From positions 261,162 through 325,161 of the forward strand of contig CAUYUJ010014550.1 of assembly GCA_963575745.1 (NCBI GenBank): a stretch of 64,000 nt of DNA. Reading direction: 5' to 3'. A program made the translations under genes and the position numbers. Under the pieces are notes generated by a model. The model searched no databases. It saw only the letters and a program-made list of their open reading frames with translations, and was not told where the DNA came from. Shown one piece after another: positions 51,056-61,937 of the stretch. The first letter of the stretch is position 1, and every line of letters begins with the position of its first letter. Source of the stretch: Prorocentrum cordatum. Lineage: Eukaryota; Sar; Dinophyceae; Prorocentrales; Prorocentraceae.

Positions 51056-51204
51056 TTGGCGAGGCCGAGAAGGAGCTATTGGTAGGGAGGACGCGCTGCC
51101 CAGAGAGGCCGGCGCTGAGGCCCGAGGTGTCAGTTGGCTGGGGCAGGGTGTGGTGGGCTTCCCTGCTCGGCGGCCGGGGGCCCGCCTCGAAGCGCCCCCC
51201 GCTC

Positions 51205-51345
51205 GGAGAAGAACAATGCTATACATGTAAACTTTTGCCGTTCCGCGCGGATTTGGTGGATCCGCGCTGGGCCCCCCCAGCGGCGCCTCCGGCGCCGCCC
51301 CTGGCGCGCTCCGCGCGTCAGGGAGGCGTTTTTATCCTTCTACGC
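51205..51345 (+). mobile_element. Diverged A-like foldback element
   Basis: AGAACAATGCTATACATGTA, GTTCCGCGCGGATTTGG and GGCGCCTCCGGCGCCGCCCC then CGCGCTCCGCGCG are kept, but the right arm is mostly lost. Confidence 0.6.
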
Positions 51346-51359
51346 TCGCTCTGCGACAG

Positions 51360-51700
51360 GCCCTGCGGATGCCGCCAAGGAAGTTTGGCACCGTCGTGCG
51401 GGCAATCTTGGCTTTCCATATCCAGTGCGTCTTGGACTCTTCTGGGAAGGGGCACCGCAAGGCCGGGGCGCGCTGGATGTGGACAACCATCGAGCCTCTG
51501 TGGGGGCCAGATTCTTATCCACATCCAGTGCGCCTCGGGTTTCTGGGGAAGGGAGCCCGAATCCCCAAGCTGCGGTGGATATGGACACGTGTATTGCCCG
51601 CATGTCGCCTGCGTGGCAGGCTCGCGCAACATTCGAGCAGATCGCGCTGCCGACAAGCGCGGCCGACATGAAGTCGGGCGGTCACTCCACAGGAGGAATA
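51360..51700 (+). repeat. Two or three diverged CATCCAGTGCGYCT units
   Basis: The phrase TATCCAGTGCGTCTTGGACTCTTCTGGG has a second version at about 51520 (CATCCAGTGCGCCTCGGGTTTCTGGGG) and an inner CGCTGGATGTGGACAACC. Period about 105 bp. Confidence 0.5.
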
Positions 51701-51814
51701 TCAACAAATAGTCAAAAAAGTCAGGGGACAATTTGTCATATATTTTGATCATTTTTCCCAACCGTGCTGTGGTGTTGGGTCCTCGGGGATGCTAAATTAT
51801 AGTAAGCTACAAGG

Positions 51815-51940
51815 GGGTATGGCTTCGGGGACGCGAGCATTGCATACTTTGCGATGGTTTATGGCCTCGGGGACGCGAATACAGCGTAATGTACTAGGGA
51901 TTATGGCATCGGGGGCGCGAGTATCATGTATTTTTACGTG
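51815..51940 (+). repeat. Three short tandem units with ATGGCNTCGGGGRCGCGA
   Basis: ATGGCTTCGGGGACGCGAGCA, ATGGCCTCGGGGACGCGAATA and ATGGCATCGGGGGCGCGAGTA occur about every 43-50 bp. The TTGGGTCCTCGGGG before them resembles the start of the elements that carry the 86-bp arrays. Confidence 0.7.
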
Positions 51941-52145
51941 TTCTTCGCTCCCGCATAAATTCGAAGAAAGCGATCTGGGCGGGGTAAGGATTTGGTTTGG
52001 GGCTTCCCCCTCGCGCGTTCAGCAACAATTGATTGTAAGGAAGCAGAAAGAAGGTTGGTAATAATGGAAACTGGAATCTGATACTGGCACAGGGAGCTGC
52101 AATCCTCATCCTCGCAGCCTCACGGCCCCGCAAGGGGGTCGGCGG

Positions 52146-52146
<1 letters not shown>

Positions 52147-52187
<41 letters not shown>

Positions 52188-52194
52188 GTATATA
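52147..52194 (+). repeat. (TA)n tract, LINE-2 insertion site
   Basis: TATATA repeats with ATGTATAT directly before the SL. ATGTATAT recurs after LINE-2 at about 57115, which suits a target duplication. Confidence 0.75.
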
Positions 52195-52216
52195 TCCGTA
52201 GCCATTTTGGCTCAAG
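52195..52216 (+). other. Dinoflagellate spliced-leader sequence at the LINE-2 5' end
   Basis: The 22 bases CCGTAGCCATTTTGGCTCAA preceded by T and followed by G match the conserved dinoflagellate SL exon completely. They start where the (TA)n target ends and are followed by LINE-2 5' UTR. There is no SL-RNA intron or Sm site after them (no GT follows), so this is a reverse-transcribed SL, not an SL gene. Confidence 0.97.
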
Positions 52217-52324
52217 TGCCCGCGGCTGAGCCAGCCCTGATTATTGAGCTGATCTGTAAGCCTACACTGGAGTTTGAGCTTACGCCCGTGCCCCGACCTC
52301 CCCAGATCTCTGTGAGCAGAGTGA

Positions 52325-53422
52325 ATGGCGCCATGGCCGTGGCAAAGTGGACGTGCAGGCTCTTCCTCCTCGCCTGTATCGGACGAGTGGAAGAAAGATC
52401 CGAGTGGCCACTGGCACTTCGTCGGTCAACGTGGAGGTGGGCAGAAGCCTCCGTCGAGACTGTGGGTGCGCAGCGGATGCCAGTCGAACAATTGGACCAA
52501 GAATGCATGCAGCACGTGCGGCATGCGCAAGACGTTCGCGGAGGTGGCCAAGTCAGCACTGTCAGGAGGATCGAGCAGTGCGCCCCATGGCCCCTCCCAG
52601 AACCCCGTCGCCCAGCAGCTTGCCGAGGTTGCCGCCAAACTCCACCGGGCCACGGCTGGCAATTCGATGACCACGACGATGACCTCACCTCTGCCTTCGG
52701 CCCCGCCAGCGCCGCCAGCAGAGGACCAGCCCGTGGCCATGCAGGTCGAGCCAGCTCAGCCCAATGCCCCCACGAGGCAGCAGCTGCAGAGCTCGATTGC
52801 CCAGCTCGAGAAGGCCCTCTCGGCCCTCGAGGGCCATGGAGATGCAGTTCGGAGCCCGATCATGATGCAGGTTGCGGAGAAGAAGAAGACCCTCAGCGAG
52901 CTGGCCCCACCGAAGCCTGTGGGGAAGCGGCTCGACGGCGCCCGCGCGGCCCTGGAGCGCGCGATCAAGCGCCACCAGGCAGCCGACGAGAGCGTCAAGT
53001 TGGCGCTGGCTGCCCAGGCTGCTGCGTCAGAGGAGGTGGTGAAGCTGCGCGAGGACGTCCGCCAGCTAGAGATCGAGTGTGCGGCAGGGCGCGATGCCAG
53101 CGCTCAGCCAACCAGGCCCAACATGGACCAGCTGGAGGCGATCCTCGCGGCGGCGGTCGACGAGCTCAAGTCCTGCTCGGCGATCAACCCCTCAGCCATC
53201 GACGAAGCCACGCAGCAGTCCAAGGAGTTGTTCGAGAAGTTCAAGGTGACCCTCGAGCTGGCCCGCAGCGTCGAGGCTGCGCAGGCAGAGCCTGCGAGGC
53301 GCATGGAGGGCAAGCAACCTCCAGTGGACGGGACTGCCCACCCGGTGCCCTCCCCCCCATCAGGCGCTTGCAAGGCAAGCAAAAACCTTTCACCCACTCC
53401 GGATTTGTGCGCAAGACGATAG
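52325..53422 (+). CDS. LINE-2 ORF1, nucleic-acid-binding protein
   Basis: 365 residues, counterpart of LINE-1 ORF1. Near residues 45-66 it has LWVRSGCQSNNWTKNACSTC, a RanBP2-like finger in which the first Cys of the pattern is Arg (CGC, one change from TGC), so the finger is probably damaged. Residues about 140-320 are Ala/Glu/Lys/Leu-rich with heptad spacing (RQQLQSSIAQLEKALSALEG, EVVKLREDVRQLEIECAAG) and likely form a coiled coil. The ATG is 109 bp after the SL. No stop interrupts it. Confidence 0.8.
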   Translation: MAPWPWQSGRAGSSSSPVSDEWKKDPSGHWHFVGQRGGGQKPPSRLWVRSGCQSNNWTKNACSTCGMRKTFAEVAKSALSGGSSSAPHGPSQNPVAQQLAEVAAKLHRATAGNSMTTTMTSPLPSAPPAPPAEDQPVAMQVEPAQPNAPTRQQLQSSIAQLEKALSALEGHGDAVRSPIMMQVAEKKKTLSELAPPKPVGKRLDGARAALERAIKRHQAADESVKLALAAQAAASEEVVKLREDVRQLEIECAAGRDASAQPTRPNMDQLEAILAAAVDELKSCSAINPSAIDEATQQSKELFEKFKVTLELARSVEAAQAEPARRMEGKQPPVDGTAHPVPSPPSGACKASKNLSPTPDLCARR

Positions 53423-53435
53423 GCGACAAGCCGAA

Positions 53436-54912
53436 ATGCACCGTCTCGGCCTCGGGGGTTCCTATCAAAAACAAGGTCGGCGGTGCTGCAGCGTGACGAT
53501 TGCATCAGCCAACGTGAACACACTTCTTCCGTGGCAGGAGAAGTGCTCGTATGCCAAGATTGCGAATGCATGTATGATGAGCAAAGTACAGTTGCTCGAT
53601 GATCAATTTTGTGAGGCTGAGTTAGATGTGATTGCGTTGCAGGAGGGCCGCGCAGATATGTCAGTACACCATGATGTGCGCTGCTGCCTGTGAGGATGGG
53701 TCCTGTGGAATGCAGATCTGGGCACGACATGGGCTCGCCGTCAAGACGTGGGAGGCGCCCTCTGCATGCTTCATGTTTGCTGCCCTGTCGAAGAAGGGTA
53801 TCGACTTCGGTATCGTTTCGGCTCATGCTCCACACCTTCAGGCTCCCCCAGCTGATCGTGCTGCGTGGTGGGACTTTGTTGGCATCCAGGTCTCCGCGCT
53901 TCGGAAGGCCTATTCCACCCCATGGTATGTGTGTGCAGATACGAATGGACGTGTTGGATCAGTTACATCTCCAATGATAGGCACGACAGCCCCGAGTTGT
54001 GAGAATTCCAATGGCACGCATGTACGCGAGTTTGCTGAGCAGCAGCAGATGATGATCGCCAATGCGTGGGGCCCAGATGCTGGCCACACATGGACATCAT
54101 CGTACGGTACGCAGGCCCGCATCGATGTCATGTTTGTTCCTGTGGAGCAGTTTGCCGATGTCGAGTTTTGTCGTCCAGACTGTTCCCTTGACTTGACCAT
54201 GAATGCATGGGCTGACCACAACGCTGTGGTGATGGCTACCAAGGTGTGGTCAATGCCGTCGGCGACACGCTCGACTCCCCCGTTCGGACTCAACAAGCTT
54301 CACCTGATGGAGCCGTCTCGCGCGAACCTTTTTCAGGAGCTGATGTGGCGCTTCCCGCACATCGACGGAGGCATGCACGTCGACGACCACCTCGAGCTGC
54401 TGAACACCTACGCGCGTTGGGCAGGCCGCTTTGTCTTTGGGGATCCGAAGAGGCAGCCGCGACAGAGGTGGATCAGTGCCCAGGTGCGGGATTTCATCCA
54501 GCATGTAGCCCCTCTACGTCGCGCGGGGCACGCAGCGCTCTTGCAGGAGCGAGCAGCCTTTCAGCGCATGTGCATCGCAGCCTGGCAATCAGTAGCACGT
54601 TTAAGTGTCCGTGCACGGTGCCGAGAGAGGCCCCGACCATGGTTCTTTTTCGGCCATGCAGTTGACCAGGGCATATTGATGCATAAATATCGCCGGCAGG
54701 GAGCTGTAGCCCATGCCACAACCTTCTGGTTGCAGTGGTGCGCCAAGCCCATTCTCGAGCGTGACCGTGCTGCCTTTTTAGACCCAATTGCACTGGCCGC
54801 CTCGTCTGCTCTCAGTGAGCACGATCCAAGGCAGGCCTATGATATTGCGAGAGCGCTGAGCGGCACCAGACATCGAGCCACACCGTGTATTTTTTTAAAG
54901 ACGGGTCAGTGA
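53436..54912 (+). pseudogene. LINE-2 ORF2 endonuclease part, frameshifted
   Basis: Two frames must be joined. The first gives TIASANVNTLLPWQEK and VIALQEGRADMSV. After a shift near 53660-53670 the second gives GSCGMQIWARHG, SAHAPHL, VCADTNGRVG, RIDVMFVP and WADHNAVVMA, the ordered motifs of LINE AP-endonucleases. The link to the reverse transcriptase runs on to about 54893, where a T/A homopolymer marks a second shift. Confidence 0.85.
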
Positions 54913-56584
54913 TGTCAGACCCCCTTGCTGCGCGACGGCGTTGGCTCGAGCACTTCACTGATGTCCTAGGAGGCGCCCCCATCAGTGAAGCCGAGCTCCG
55001 CGAGCTTGAACGCCCGCCGAGGAGCGCCCCCTCAGCCCTGGATGTTGGTCCAGAGGCCACTCGCATTGCGTTCGAGGCTCTTGGCCGCAACAAGGGTGTT
55101 GGCTATGACCTGATCCCAGCAGAGCTCCTCCAGGCAGGAGGTGATGCGCTTGCTTGCAAGTTTGCGGCTGTCAACCTGCGCGTGCTGCAGAACGGCCCAT
55201 GGCCGAAGCAATGGCGAGGCGGCCGCATTCAGGAGGTGTACAAATAGAAAGGGGACCCCAGAGACCCAGATTGTAGTCGTGGGATTCTGTTGGCTGACCA
55301 CTCAGGCAAGGACCTGGCAGGGATGCTGAAGGCCCACTTGGACCCCACATACGTTGACCGCATGCCACTCACACAGTTCGGCGCTGTTCCCAAGAGAGGG
55401 ACAGATGTGGCCACGTTACAGCGTTTGACCGAGTGCTGCGTGAATTAGTGTTCGGATGGGGGCCGCGCCCTCCCCCTGACCGTGCTGCTCGTTTGGCGCG
55501 CCTGAAGAGGCTGGGCGTAACCGATGGCGCGACCGATTGGATCCTCCAGTGCCTAGAGGAGTGCGGACACCTGTTTGCCCAGTGGATGGAGAGTCGGGCG
55601 GCGGGTCGGACGGGGGGGAGACAAGGCTGTAAGCTTGGCGCTCTCACGTTCAATGCAGTGTACTCGATTGCCCTCGACTTGATGTCGTGGACTCTCGAGC
55701 GCGCAGATACCACTCTCCGTCTTCCTGTTCCCGAATCCCCGTTTTGGGCACCCCCACAGGACTCAGTGTATGAGCCCGAGACGATTTCAGTAATTGACGC
55801 GGCGTTTGTCGATGATGAATGCGTTGTCCTGATGTCTGCGTCTGGGGCTGCCCTAGACAAGGCCATCGATGTTCTGCTCGAGCAACTTTTTGGGGTCTTT
55901 GAGAGACTCCATCTTTCCATCAACTGTAAGCCTGGAAAAACGGAGGCCCTGTTAAAGTACCGAGGGCGCCATTCCGTGAGGTTGCGTGAGGCCCGTCGGT
56001 GTTCCGATGGCAAGTTGCGTCTGAAGGTTCCAGGCCGCCCTGAGCTCGCAATTGGCGTTGTAGAAAGCTATGTACATATCGGCGCGCATGCGTGTGCAGA
56101 CGGGTCGTGCTTTAAGAATGCTTATCATCGATGTGCGAGTGCGATGGCAGCGTATGCCCCGCTGTCCTCTAAGATCTTTGGCGCTCCGAGTGTGACGAGA
56201 GCGCGCAAGCTTTGCTTCGTGAGCACGCTAGTCATGTCAAGATTGCTGCTCTCGGTCTTTGTTACTGTCCCTGCCCCGAATGCCCTGAAAAAGCTGAACG
56301 GAGTTTACATGAGAGTTTTGCGCCGCATCCTAGGCGACTCCAGATTCTCCGCAGACGCTCAGTTCTCTGACCGCGAAGTGCGAGAGCAGTTGCAGCAGCC
56401 ATCCATTGATTGCCTGATCTGTCGTGGTCGTCTGCTGCTGTGGGGGAGGCTTGTGCGAAACCGTCCTCGTACCCTCCTCGCCCTCCTCCATGTCCGAGTG
56501 AAGCATAAGCCTCTCCCATGGATGCAGCGCTTGCTTGAGGACGCCGCGCTGCTGAAGCGCGTGGGAAGGTCTTTTAAAGGATGA
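54885..56584 (+). pseudogene. LINE-2 ORF2 reverse transcriptase part, broken
   Basis: The frame from 54885 gives KDGSVMSDPLAARRRWLEHF, FEALGRNKGVGYDLIPAELL and QEVYK, then an in-frame TAG at about 55246 inside what reads on as KGDPRDPDCSRGILLADHSG. It continues to AVPKRGTDVATLQ at about 55417 and then jumps frame into AFDRVLRELVFGW. The part that should hold catalytic motif A is deleted. The second frame has the FVDDE motif (55806-55822) and the thumb and connection regions up to the TGA near 56582. The enzyme cannot be active. Confidence 0.85.
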
Positions 56585-56599
56585 GAAGTCTTGGAGCGT

Positions 56600-57046
56600 G
56601 CTTGTCAGTCGCCTCGACTTTGTTGAACCGGCGCGTGGCCCAGCCCCCCTCCGACCTCGTCCCCGGTCCATCCCCATGCGTGGATTTGTGAGCAATGCCA
56701 GACCTCTTTTGCGTCTGAACGTGCTTTGAGGAGTCACCGCCGTGCCAAGCACGGAGAGCGTTCTGTCCTCCGAACCCTTGTCGGATCGTCGGAGTGCCCG
56801 TGCTGCAAGACTGACTTCCAGCAGCGGCTCCGATTGTTGTCCCACCTCTCTGACTCACGCCGCCCAAGGTGTCGTGACTGGGTCGTGGCCAACTGCCCTC
56901 CTCTCCCTGCCAGGGAGGTTTCCAGGCTAGACGCTGAAGATCAGCGACTGCGCCGAGAGGCCCAACGTGCAGGACGGCCCCACCACCTGGCCCGAGGCGC
57001 CGCCAGGAGAGCCACTGGGGAGGTGGTGGGTAGGGCGTCGCTTTAA
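56600..57046 (+). pseudogene. LINE-2 ORF2 C-terminal Cys/His finger region
   Basis: After another frame change the sequence gives CEQCQTSFASERALRSHRRA then KHG, and later CPCCKTDFQQRLRLLSHLSD. These are C2H2-like fingers in the same place as in LINE-1. The frame ends at TAA near 57046. Confidence 0.7.
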
Positions 57047-57119
57047 ACCTTGTTTAAAGCATACTGTTGTAACTGGCATAACTTGCGGCTATAATCCTCG
57101 GCCAATAAAAATAAATGTA

Positions 57120-57336
57120 TATTTATATACATCTATACACCTTTATACATACATATAGAGAGAGAGAGAGAGAGAAACAAAAGAGAGAGAGAGAGAAAGA
57201 GGAAGACAGATAAAGAGATAACAAACAAAAGGGAGAGAGAGAGAGAGAGAGAGAGACAAAGAGAGAGAGAGAGAAAAATGGAGAAAAGGAGAGAGAGAGA
57301 GAGAGAGAGACGCATGAACAAACAAGAGAGAGCGAG

Positions 57337-57422
<86 letters not shown>

Positions 57423-57435
57423 GAGAGAAACAAAC
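57120..57435 (+). repeat. (GA)n tracts with a (TA)n block
   Basis: GAGAGAGA runs with AAACAAA interruptions and TATATA at 57346-57375. It directly follows LINE-2. Confidence 0.9.
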
Positions 57436-57739
57436 AAACGGAGCGTGTGTCTTGATTGCTTGGGGCATAACGGGCGTTATGGCCCCCAGCCCCCTCTTTT
57501 CATGTAACAGGTAACGCCCCCCCTCCGGGTGCGCCACGGGCACTGCCACCGCGTGCATTGGGATCCGCGTAGGCGTCCGCGTAGGAATCCTCAGAACAAG
57601 GGATATGTTCATGTATTTTTACATATATATCGTAGCACCCCGCAATTGCGGATAAGAGTGAGGGGGCGGGCGCGGGCGACGCGGGCGTCGTCGAGCCGGC
57701 GGACCTCGTGGCCCCCACCTTCCCAGTCGATGGCGCTCT

Positions 57740-57798
57740 CCTCTTCCTCCTCCTCCTCCTCCTCCTCCTCCTCCTCCTCCTCCTCCTCCTCCTCCTCC
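57740..57798 (+). repeat. (TCC)n tract
   Basis: About 60 bp of CTC repeats. Confidence 0.9.
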
Positions 57799-57837
57799 GC
57801 GTGAAGAGGTCGTTGCAGGCTCAGACGGCATGCAAAA

Positions 57838-58285
57838 ATCCGCCGCCGCGCTTGTGCGGCATTCGTTTGTTCAGTGAACGTGGTTTGGGTCGCGGGTGGG
57901 TCGCGGGCTCTCCACCTCCACCTGGAAGGAATGCAAAAGCAGCCCGCCGCAGGCGCCGAAACATTTGGTTTGTACACTGCACGTGGTTTGGGTCGCGGGT
58001 GGGCCGCGGGTTCTCCACCAGGAACGAATGCAAAGGATGCCCGCCGCAGGCGCCGAAAAAATTGGTTTGTACCCTGAACGTGGTCGCGGGTGGGCCGCGG
58101 GCTCTCCAGCTGGAACGAATGCAAAAAAAACCCGCCGCAGGCACCAAAAATTTGGATTGTACCCTGAACGTGGTTTGGGTCGCGGGTTGGTCGCGAGTTG
58201 GTAGCGGGGTGGGTCGCGGGCTCTCCACCTGGAAGGAATGCAAAAAAAGCCCGCCGCAGGCGCCGAACATGTTGGTTTGTACCTT
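57838..58285 (+). repeat. Tandem repeat, about 100-bp units
   Basis: Five units of GTGGTTTGGGTCGCGGGTGG, GCGGGCTCTCCACCTGGAA, GAATGCAAAA and CCCGCCGCAGGCGCCGAA. They end in the 10-11-bp GTGGGTCGCGG minisatellite, which looks derived from the first part of the unit. Confidence 0.9.
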
Positions 58286-58620
58286 CGTGGTTTGGGTCGA
58301 AGGTGGGTCGCGGGTGGGTCGCGGGGTGGATCGCGGGTGGGTCGCGAGTGGGTCGCGGGTCGCGGGTCGCTAGGTGGGTCGCGGGTGGGTCGCGGGTGGG
58401 TCGCGGGTGGGTCGCGGGGTGGGCCGTGGGGTGGGTCGCGGGGTGGGTCGCGGGTGGGTCGCGGGTGGGTCGCGGGTGGGTCGCTGGGTGGGTCGCGGGG
58501 TGGGTCGCGGGGTGGATCGCGGGGTGGGTCGCGGGGTGGGTCGCGGGTGGGTCGCGGGGTGGGTCGCGGGGTGGGTCGCGGGGTGGGTCGCGGGTGGGTC
58601 GCGTGGCGGGTTGCGGGTGG
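58286..58620 (+). repeat. GTGGGTCGCGG minisatellite
   Basis: About thirty copies of GTGGGTCGCGG or GTGGGTCGCGGG, with CTAGGTGG and TGGATCG variants. Confidence 0.95.
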
Positions 58621-58624
58621 GACG

Positions 58625-58645
58625 ACGACAACAAACAACAACAAC

Positions 58646-58699
<54 letters not shown>

Positions 58700-58700
58700 G
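58625..58700 (+). repeat. (CAA)n microsatellite
   Basis: About 75 bp of AACAACAAC. A (TA)n run follows at 58768-58810. Confidence 0.95.
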
Positions 58701-58767
58701 AATCCGCACCGCGGAATACCACTTCAGCCACGCACCCAGGGACAGTGAATGACCGTTCGGCCCCCTC

Positions 58768-58811
<44 letters not shown>

Positions 58812-58874
58812 CACTTCGTCCCCAGGCAGCAGCACGACAGAAAATATGTCTTTGCCCTTGTATAAAAAGAGGAA

Positions 58875-59090
58875 CAGGCATCGTCCTGAGAGCACAACCA
58901 TGCGCTAATGCTTGCGTAGCGCCGCGTAAGAATCGCGTAAGGTCAGGCCACACGGCCGTTCCTGAGGAGTCGTGGCCCTACCATTAACTACGGGCACAGT
59001 CGTCCTGAGAACAACACCCTGCGCAAATGCCCGCGTAGTGCCGCGTGAAAAACGCGTAAGGTCAAACCACGCGGCCCTTCTCCGCAATAT
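58875..59090 (+). repeat. Two tandem units of about 120 bp
   Basis: CGTCCTGAGAGCACAACCATG, GCGTAGCGCCGCGTAAGAAT and GCGTAAGGTCAGGCCAC recur about 125 bp later with changes. Confidence 0.8.
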
Positions 59091-59709
59091 TCACACATAT
59101 TAATTACATACATGTATATATGTATGTATGTGTGTATGTATGTATGTATGTATGTATATATATATATATAATTATATTCCGAGCCGATGGCGGCCGTCAT
59201 CCTGGGGGGGGGCGGGGGAGTGGCCGATGACGTCACGTTTCGCGCCAGCGGCGTCTGGGAATGGAATGCCTAGGGATGATCGAGCACGGGTAGCAACAGC
59301 ATGTCGGTGGCGATCTGCGCCACAGCGCCTCTGTACACCACAGTGCCTGCGTACACCACAGCGCCTGTGTACCGCCATCGCCAATTAGTCATCATCGCTG
59401 CCGTCATGATCGTGTGTCTACCGTTGCCGGCATCGCCATGATACCGCGTTCGTTCAAGTCACCGACTCGCATTGAAACTCTCGCTTTACACTGCCCAGTG
59501 GTCAGCGCCACTTCGGCAGAGTCGGTCGCACCAAACACGTTGGCCGCTGTGCGCGCGAGCGTACGCGGGCTAGCACGGCCGCAGCGATGTACCAGCCAAT
59601 GCCAAGCACTCCTCGCAATCGCCGCCGCATGTGTTTTGCAGTGGATGGGATGTTTGCAAGAGCGTGGAATGTGTCAATTCGTTTATGACATAACCAATTC
59701 CACAGCATA

Positions 59710-59935
59710 ACATGCACCACACCGTTTTCACCACCATTTTGCACAACATGGACTGCACAACGGATGTTGCAGACCATCTGTTGCGCAACATATGCTGCAC
59801 GCCATAGATTGCACACCACGGATTTCGCCATATATTCTGCACCACATAGGTTGTGCCACACATGTTGTTCGCACCACATCGATGGCACAACATGCGTTGC
59901 ATAGATGCACCACGTAGCCTGCACACACTGCATTC
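59710..59935 (+). repeat. Degenerate 16-20-bp repeats (GCACAACATGGACT)
   Basis: Words such as TGCACAACATGGAC, TTGCGCAACATATGC and TGCACCACATAGGTTG follow each other. No coding potential. From 59940 to 60330 nothing was recognised. Confidence 0.7.
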
Positions 59936-60324
59936 CGCGACACAGTTGTCTAATGTTTCGCGTCGAATCTGACGTTTCCATGTGAATTGCTGTCGTTTCG
60001 CCGTTGCGCTTGCACCTCGAGGGCTTTCCAGATGTGATCGATCGTATTATCTCGCCCAGGCGAAGTGATCACATGCATACCGGACATGTCCACCGTCCTC
60101 AACCCATGCTGGTATGCATGCGCCGTGCTGTGTCTTTGACAGTTATGCCACGGGTGATGAAGTTGCCGAAGAGAGGGACAACCGCCCGACATTGGATACG
60201 CACTTGATCCTATACTGGGCGCATTATCAATCGATCTTGCTTGCGCGTACGGCATAGTCGCCGTCCTTTTGCCCCCCACCCGCCCTCTACGCATCCGGTC
60301 GCCTCTCGTTCGCTCTACGCATCC

Positions 60325-60345
60325 ATCGTCTCCTCCTCCTCCTCC

Positions 60346-60392
<47 letters not shown>

Positions 60393-60395
60393 TCG
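60325..60395 (+). repeat. (TCC)n/(ATC)n microsatellite
   Basis: CTCCTCCTC passes into CATCATCAT, about 65 bp. Confidence 0.95.
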
Positions 60396-60654
60396 TTGCT
60401 TGCCCCTCCATTGTTTATTCCTTTTCTTTCGGTCTACAGATCCCCCGTTCATCCTCCCCCATCGACCGCCATCGTCCCCGCTCAACCTCTTTCTTCCCAG
60501 AACTCCCCTCCCTTCACCTTTTCAGTCCTGTCTGTGCCTGAATATTTGCGATTCCTCCGTTGCCTTCATCATCCAAACGTCTCGCGCCTCCAAGAGTAGC
60601 ACCCGATGATCGGTCCACTGCATCGATGTAGAATTTCTTGAGCGCGGACAAGCA

Positions 60655-61185
60655 TGGTGAGGAGGGGAAGGGGGGGGAAGGGGAGTCGGGGAAAAGGGAT
60701 GGGGGAAGGTTGGGTGGGGAGCGAGGGAAGGGGAGGATATTTGATAACAGTTAATGGAAGGGAGAAGAAGAGAGAACAGCGAAGGGGTCGGGAAAGGAAG
60801 AGTGGAATCAAAAAATAGGAGAGGGGAGAAAAGAAGAGAGACCCGGGGGAGCAGAAGAAGAGATAACAGGAGAGAGAATAGGTGGGGGAGGGATGGTGCC
60901 GAGGAGGGGGTGGGGGAGGGAAGGGGGGATGTGGAGGAAGGGTGTCGAACAGGAGGGGGAGGGGGAGGGAATGGGGAGGGGACAGAGAACTGGAGAGTTA
61001 GGGTGCGGGGCAAGGGGGTAGGAGAGGAAGGGAGGAGTGAAGGGGCAACGGCAGCGAGATGTGGGTGTGGGAGGTGGTAGCCGGTGCGGGGCGTGGCGGT
61101 GGAGGTGAATAAGGGAGAGGAAAATAATGGAGACAACGAGGAGGAAGAGGAGGAGGTGGAGGAGGAGGGGAAGGGCCAGTGTAAG
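60655..61185 (+). repeat. Purine-rich, G-rich tract
   Basis: GGGGAGGG, GAAGAGAG and GGAGGTGG words over about 500 bp without a clear period. Confidence 0.75.
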
Positions 61186-61599
61186 CCCAAAACGCATCAA
61201 AGATGGTGCAATAAACCCTTGCTCCTAGTTCCCTCCTCATATGTGTTTACAAAGATTTATTCTCAATGCGGGGAGCATGCCGTTGGAAGACAACTGTCTG
61301 AAAGTCATCAACCGTGCTAACTTACCATTCCTGGGTTACTGTTACTGCCAGTGCGAATCAAAGTTAATGGTGCGTCCTGCCGATCCTGAAGGTGCCAGAA
61401 TGCATTCTGCGATTTCAGCACCCCGAATCAACGCTTGTTGCGCTCTGACAGTCCTAAATCGTGCCTGAACGCAACTCCTGGGACGCGAACTAGGATCCTT
61501 GAAGCTCGTCGGAGCGATTGAGGCGAAAGTGCGCGGCGAGAAGGCGAGAGCCGCATTTTGAAAAGGAACCGCCCTCCATCAGTGAGCCTTTGGTGAGCC

Positions 61600-61740
61600 T
61601 CTGAAGCTTTGGGGGAGGGCCCCGTTGCCACCACCACTACCATATGTAGGAGGGGGAGGAGGAGGGGGAAGAGGAGGGGGAGGAGGAGGGGGAGGAGGAG
61701 GGGGAGGAGGAGGAGGAGGAGGAGGAGGAGGAGGCTTTGG
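61600..61740 (+). mobile_element. G-family relative with (GGA)n, right end lost
   Basis: GGGCCCCGTTGCCACCACCA and CTACCATATGTAGGAGGGGG start it like the G elements. The GGA array passes into GAGGCTTTGGGAGGC without a matching right end. Confidence 0.6.
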
Positions 61741-61937
61741 GAGGCTTTGGTAGCCTTTGGCGTGCGCGGCGTTACAGCGAGAGACACGCTTGGAGTACGG
61801 CCTGTCCTCCGCCCGTGGAGCCCGCACTCGTTTCCACGTCGAGTCGGCACGGCGCCCCGGCGAGAGCCACACTCTGCAGGCGGCCCGCCCTCCATCCGTG
61901 AAGTGCCTGCGAGTTTTTTTTTTTAGAGGGGAAAAAG

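Larger units (their letters stand above)
52195..57120 (+). mobile_element. LINE-2 non-LTR retrotransposon, full length but decayed, with SL
   Basis: Order: SL, 108-bp 5' UTR, ORF1 (52325-53422), damaged ORF2 (53436-57046), then a short 3' part ending near CCAATAAAAATAAATG. The repeat ATGTATAT at both borders suggests target-primed insertion into an AT microsatellite. ORF2 has endonuclease, reverse transcriptase and Cys/His finger regions; no RNase H was seen, unlike LINE-1. Confidence 0.9.

Noticed and set aside
49913-51226. 437-residue frame on the minus strand
   Set aside because: It crosses the (GGA)n tract and has no domain; at most its last part overlaps the LINE-1 5' region.
57133-57612. 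Proteins from the Ser/Leu-rich frames
   Set aside because: They are translations of (GA)n microsatellites.
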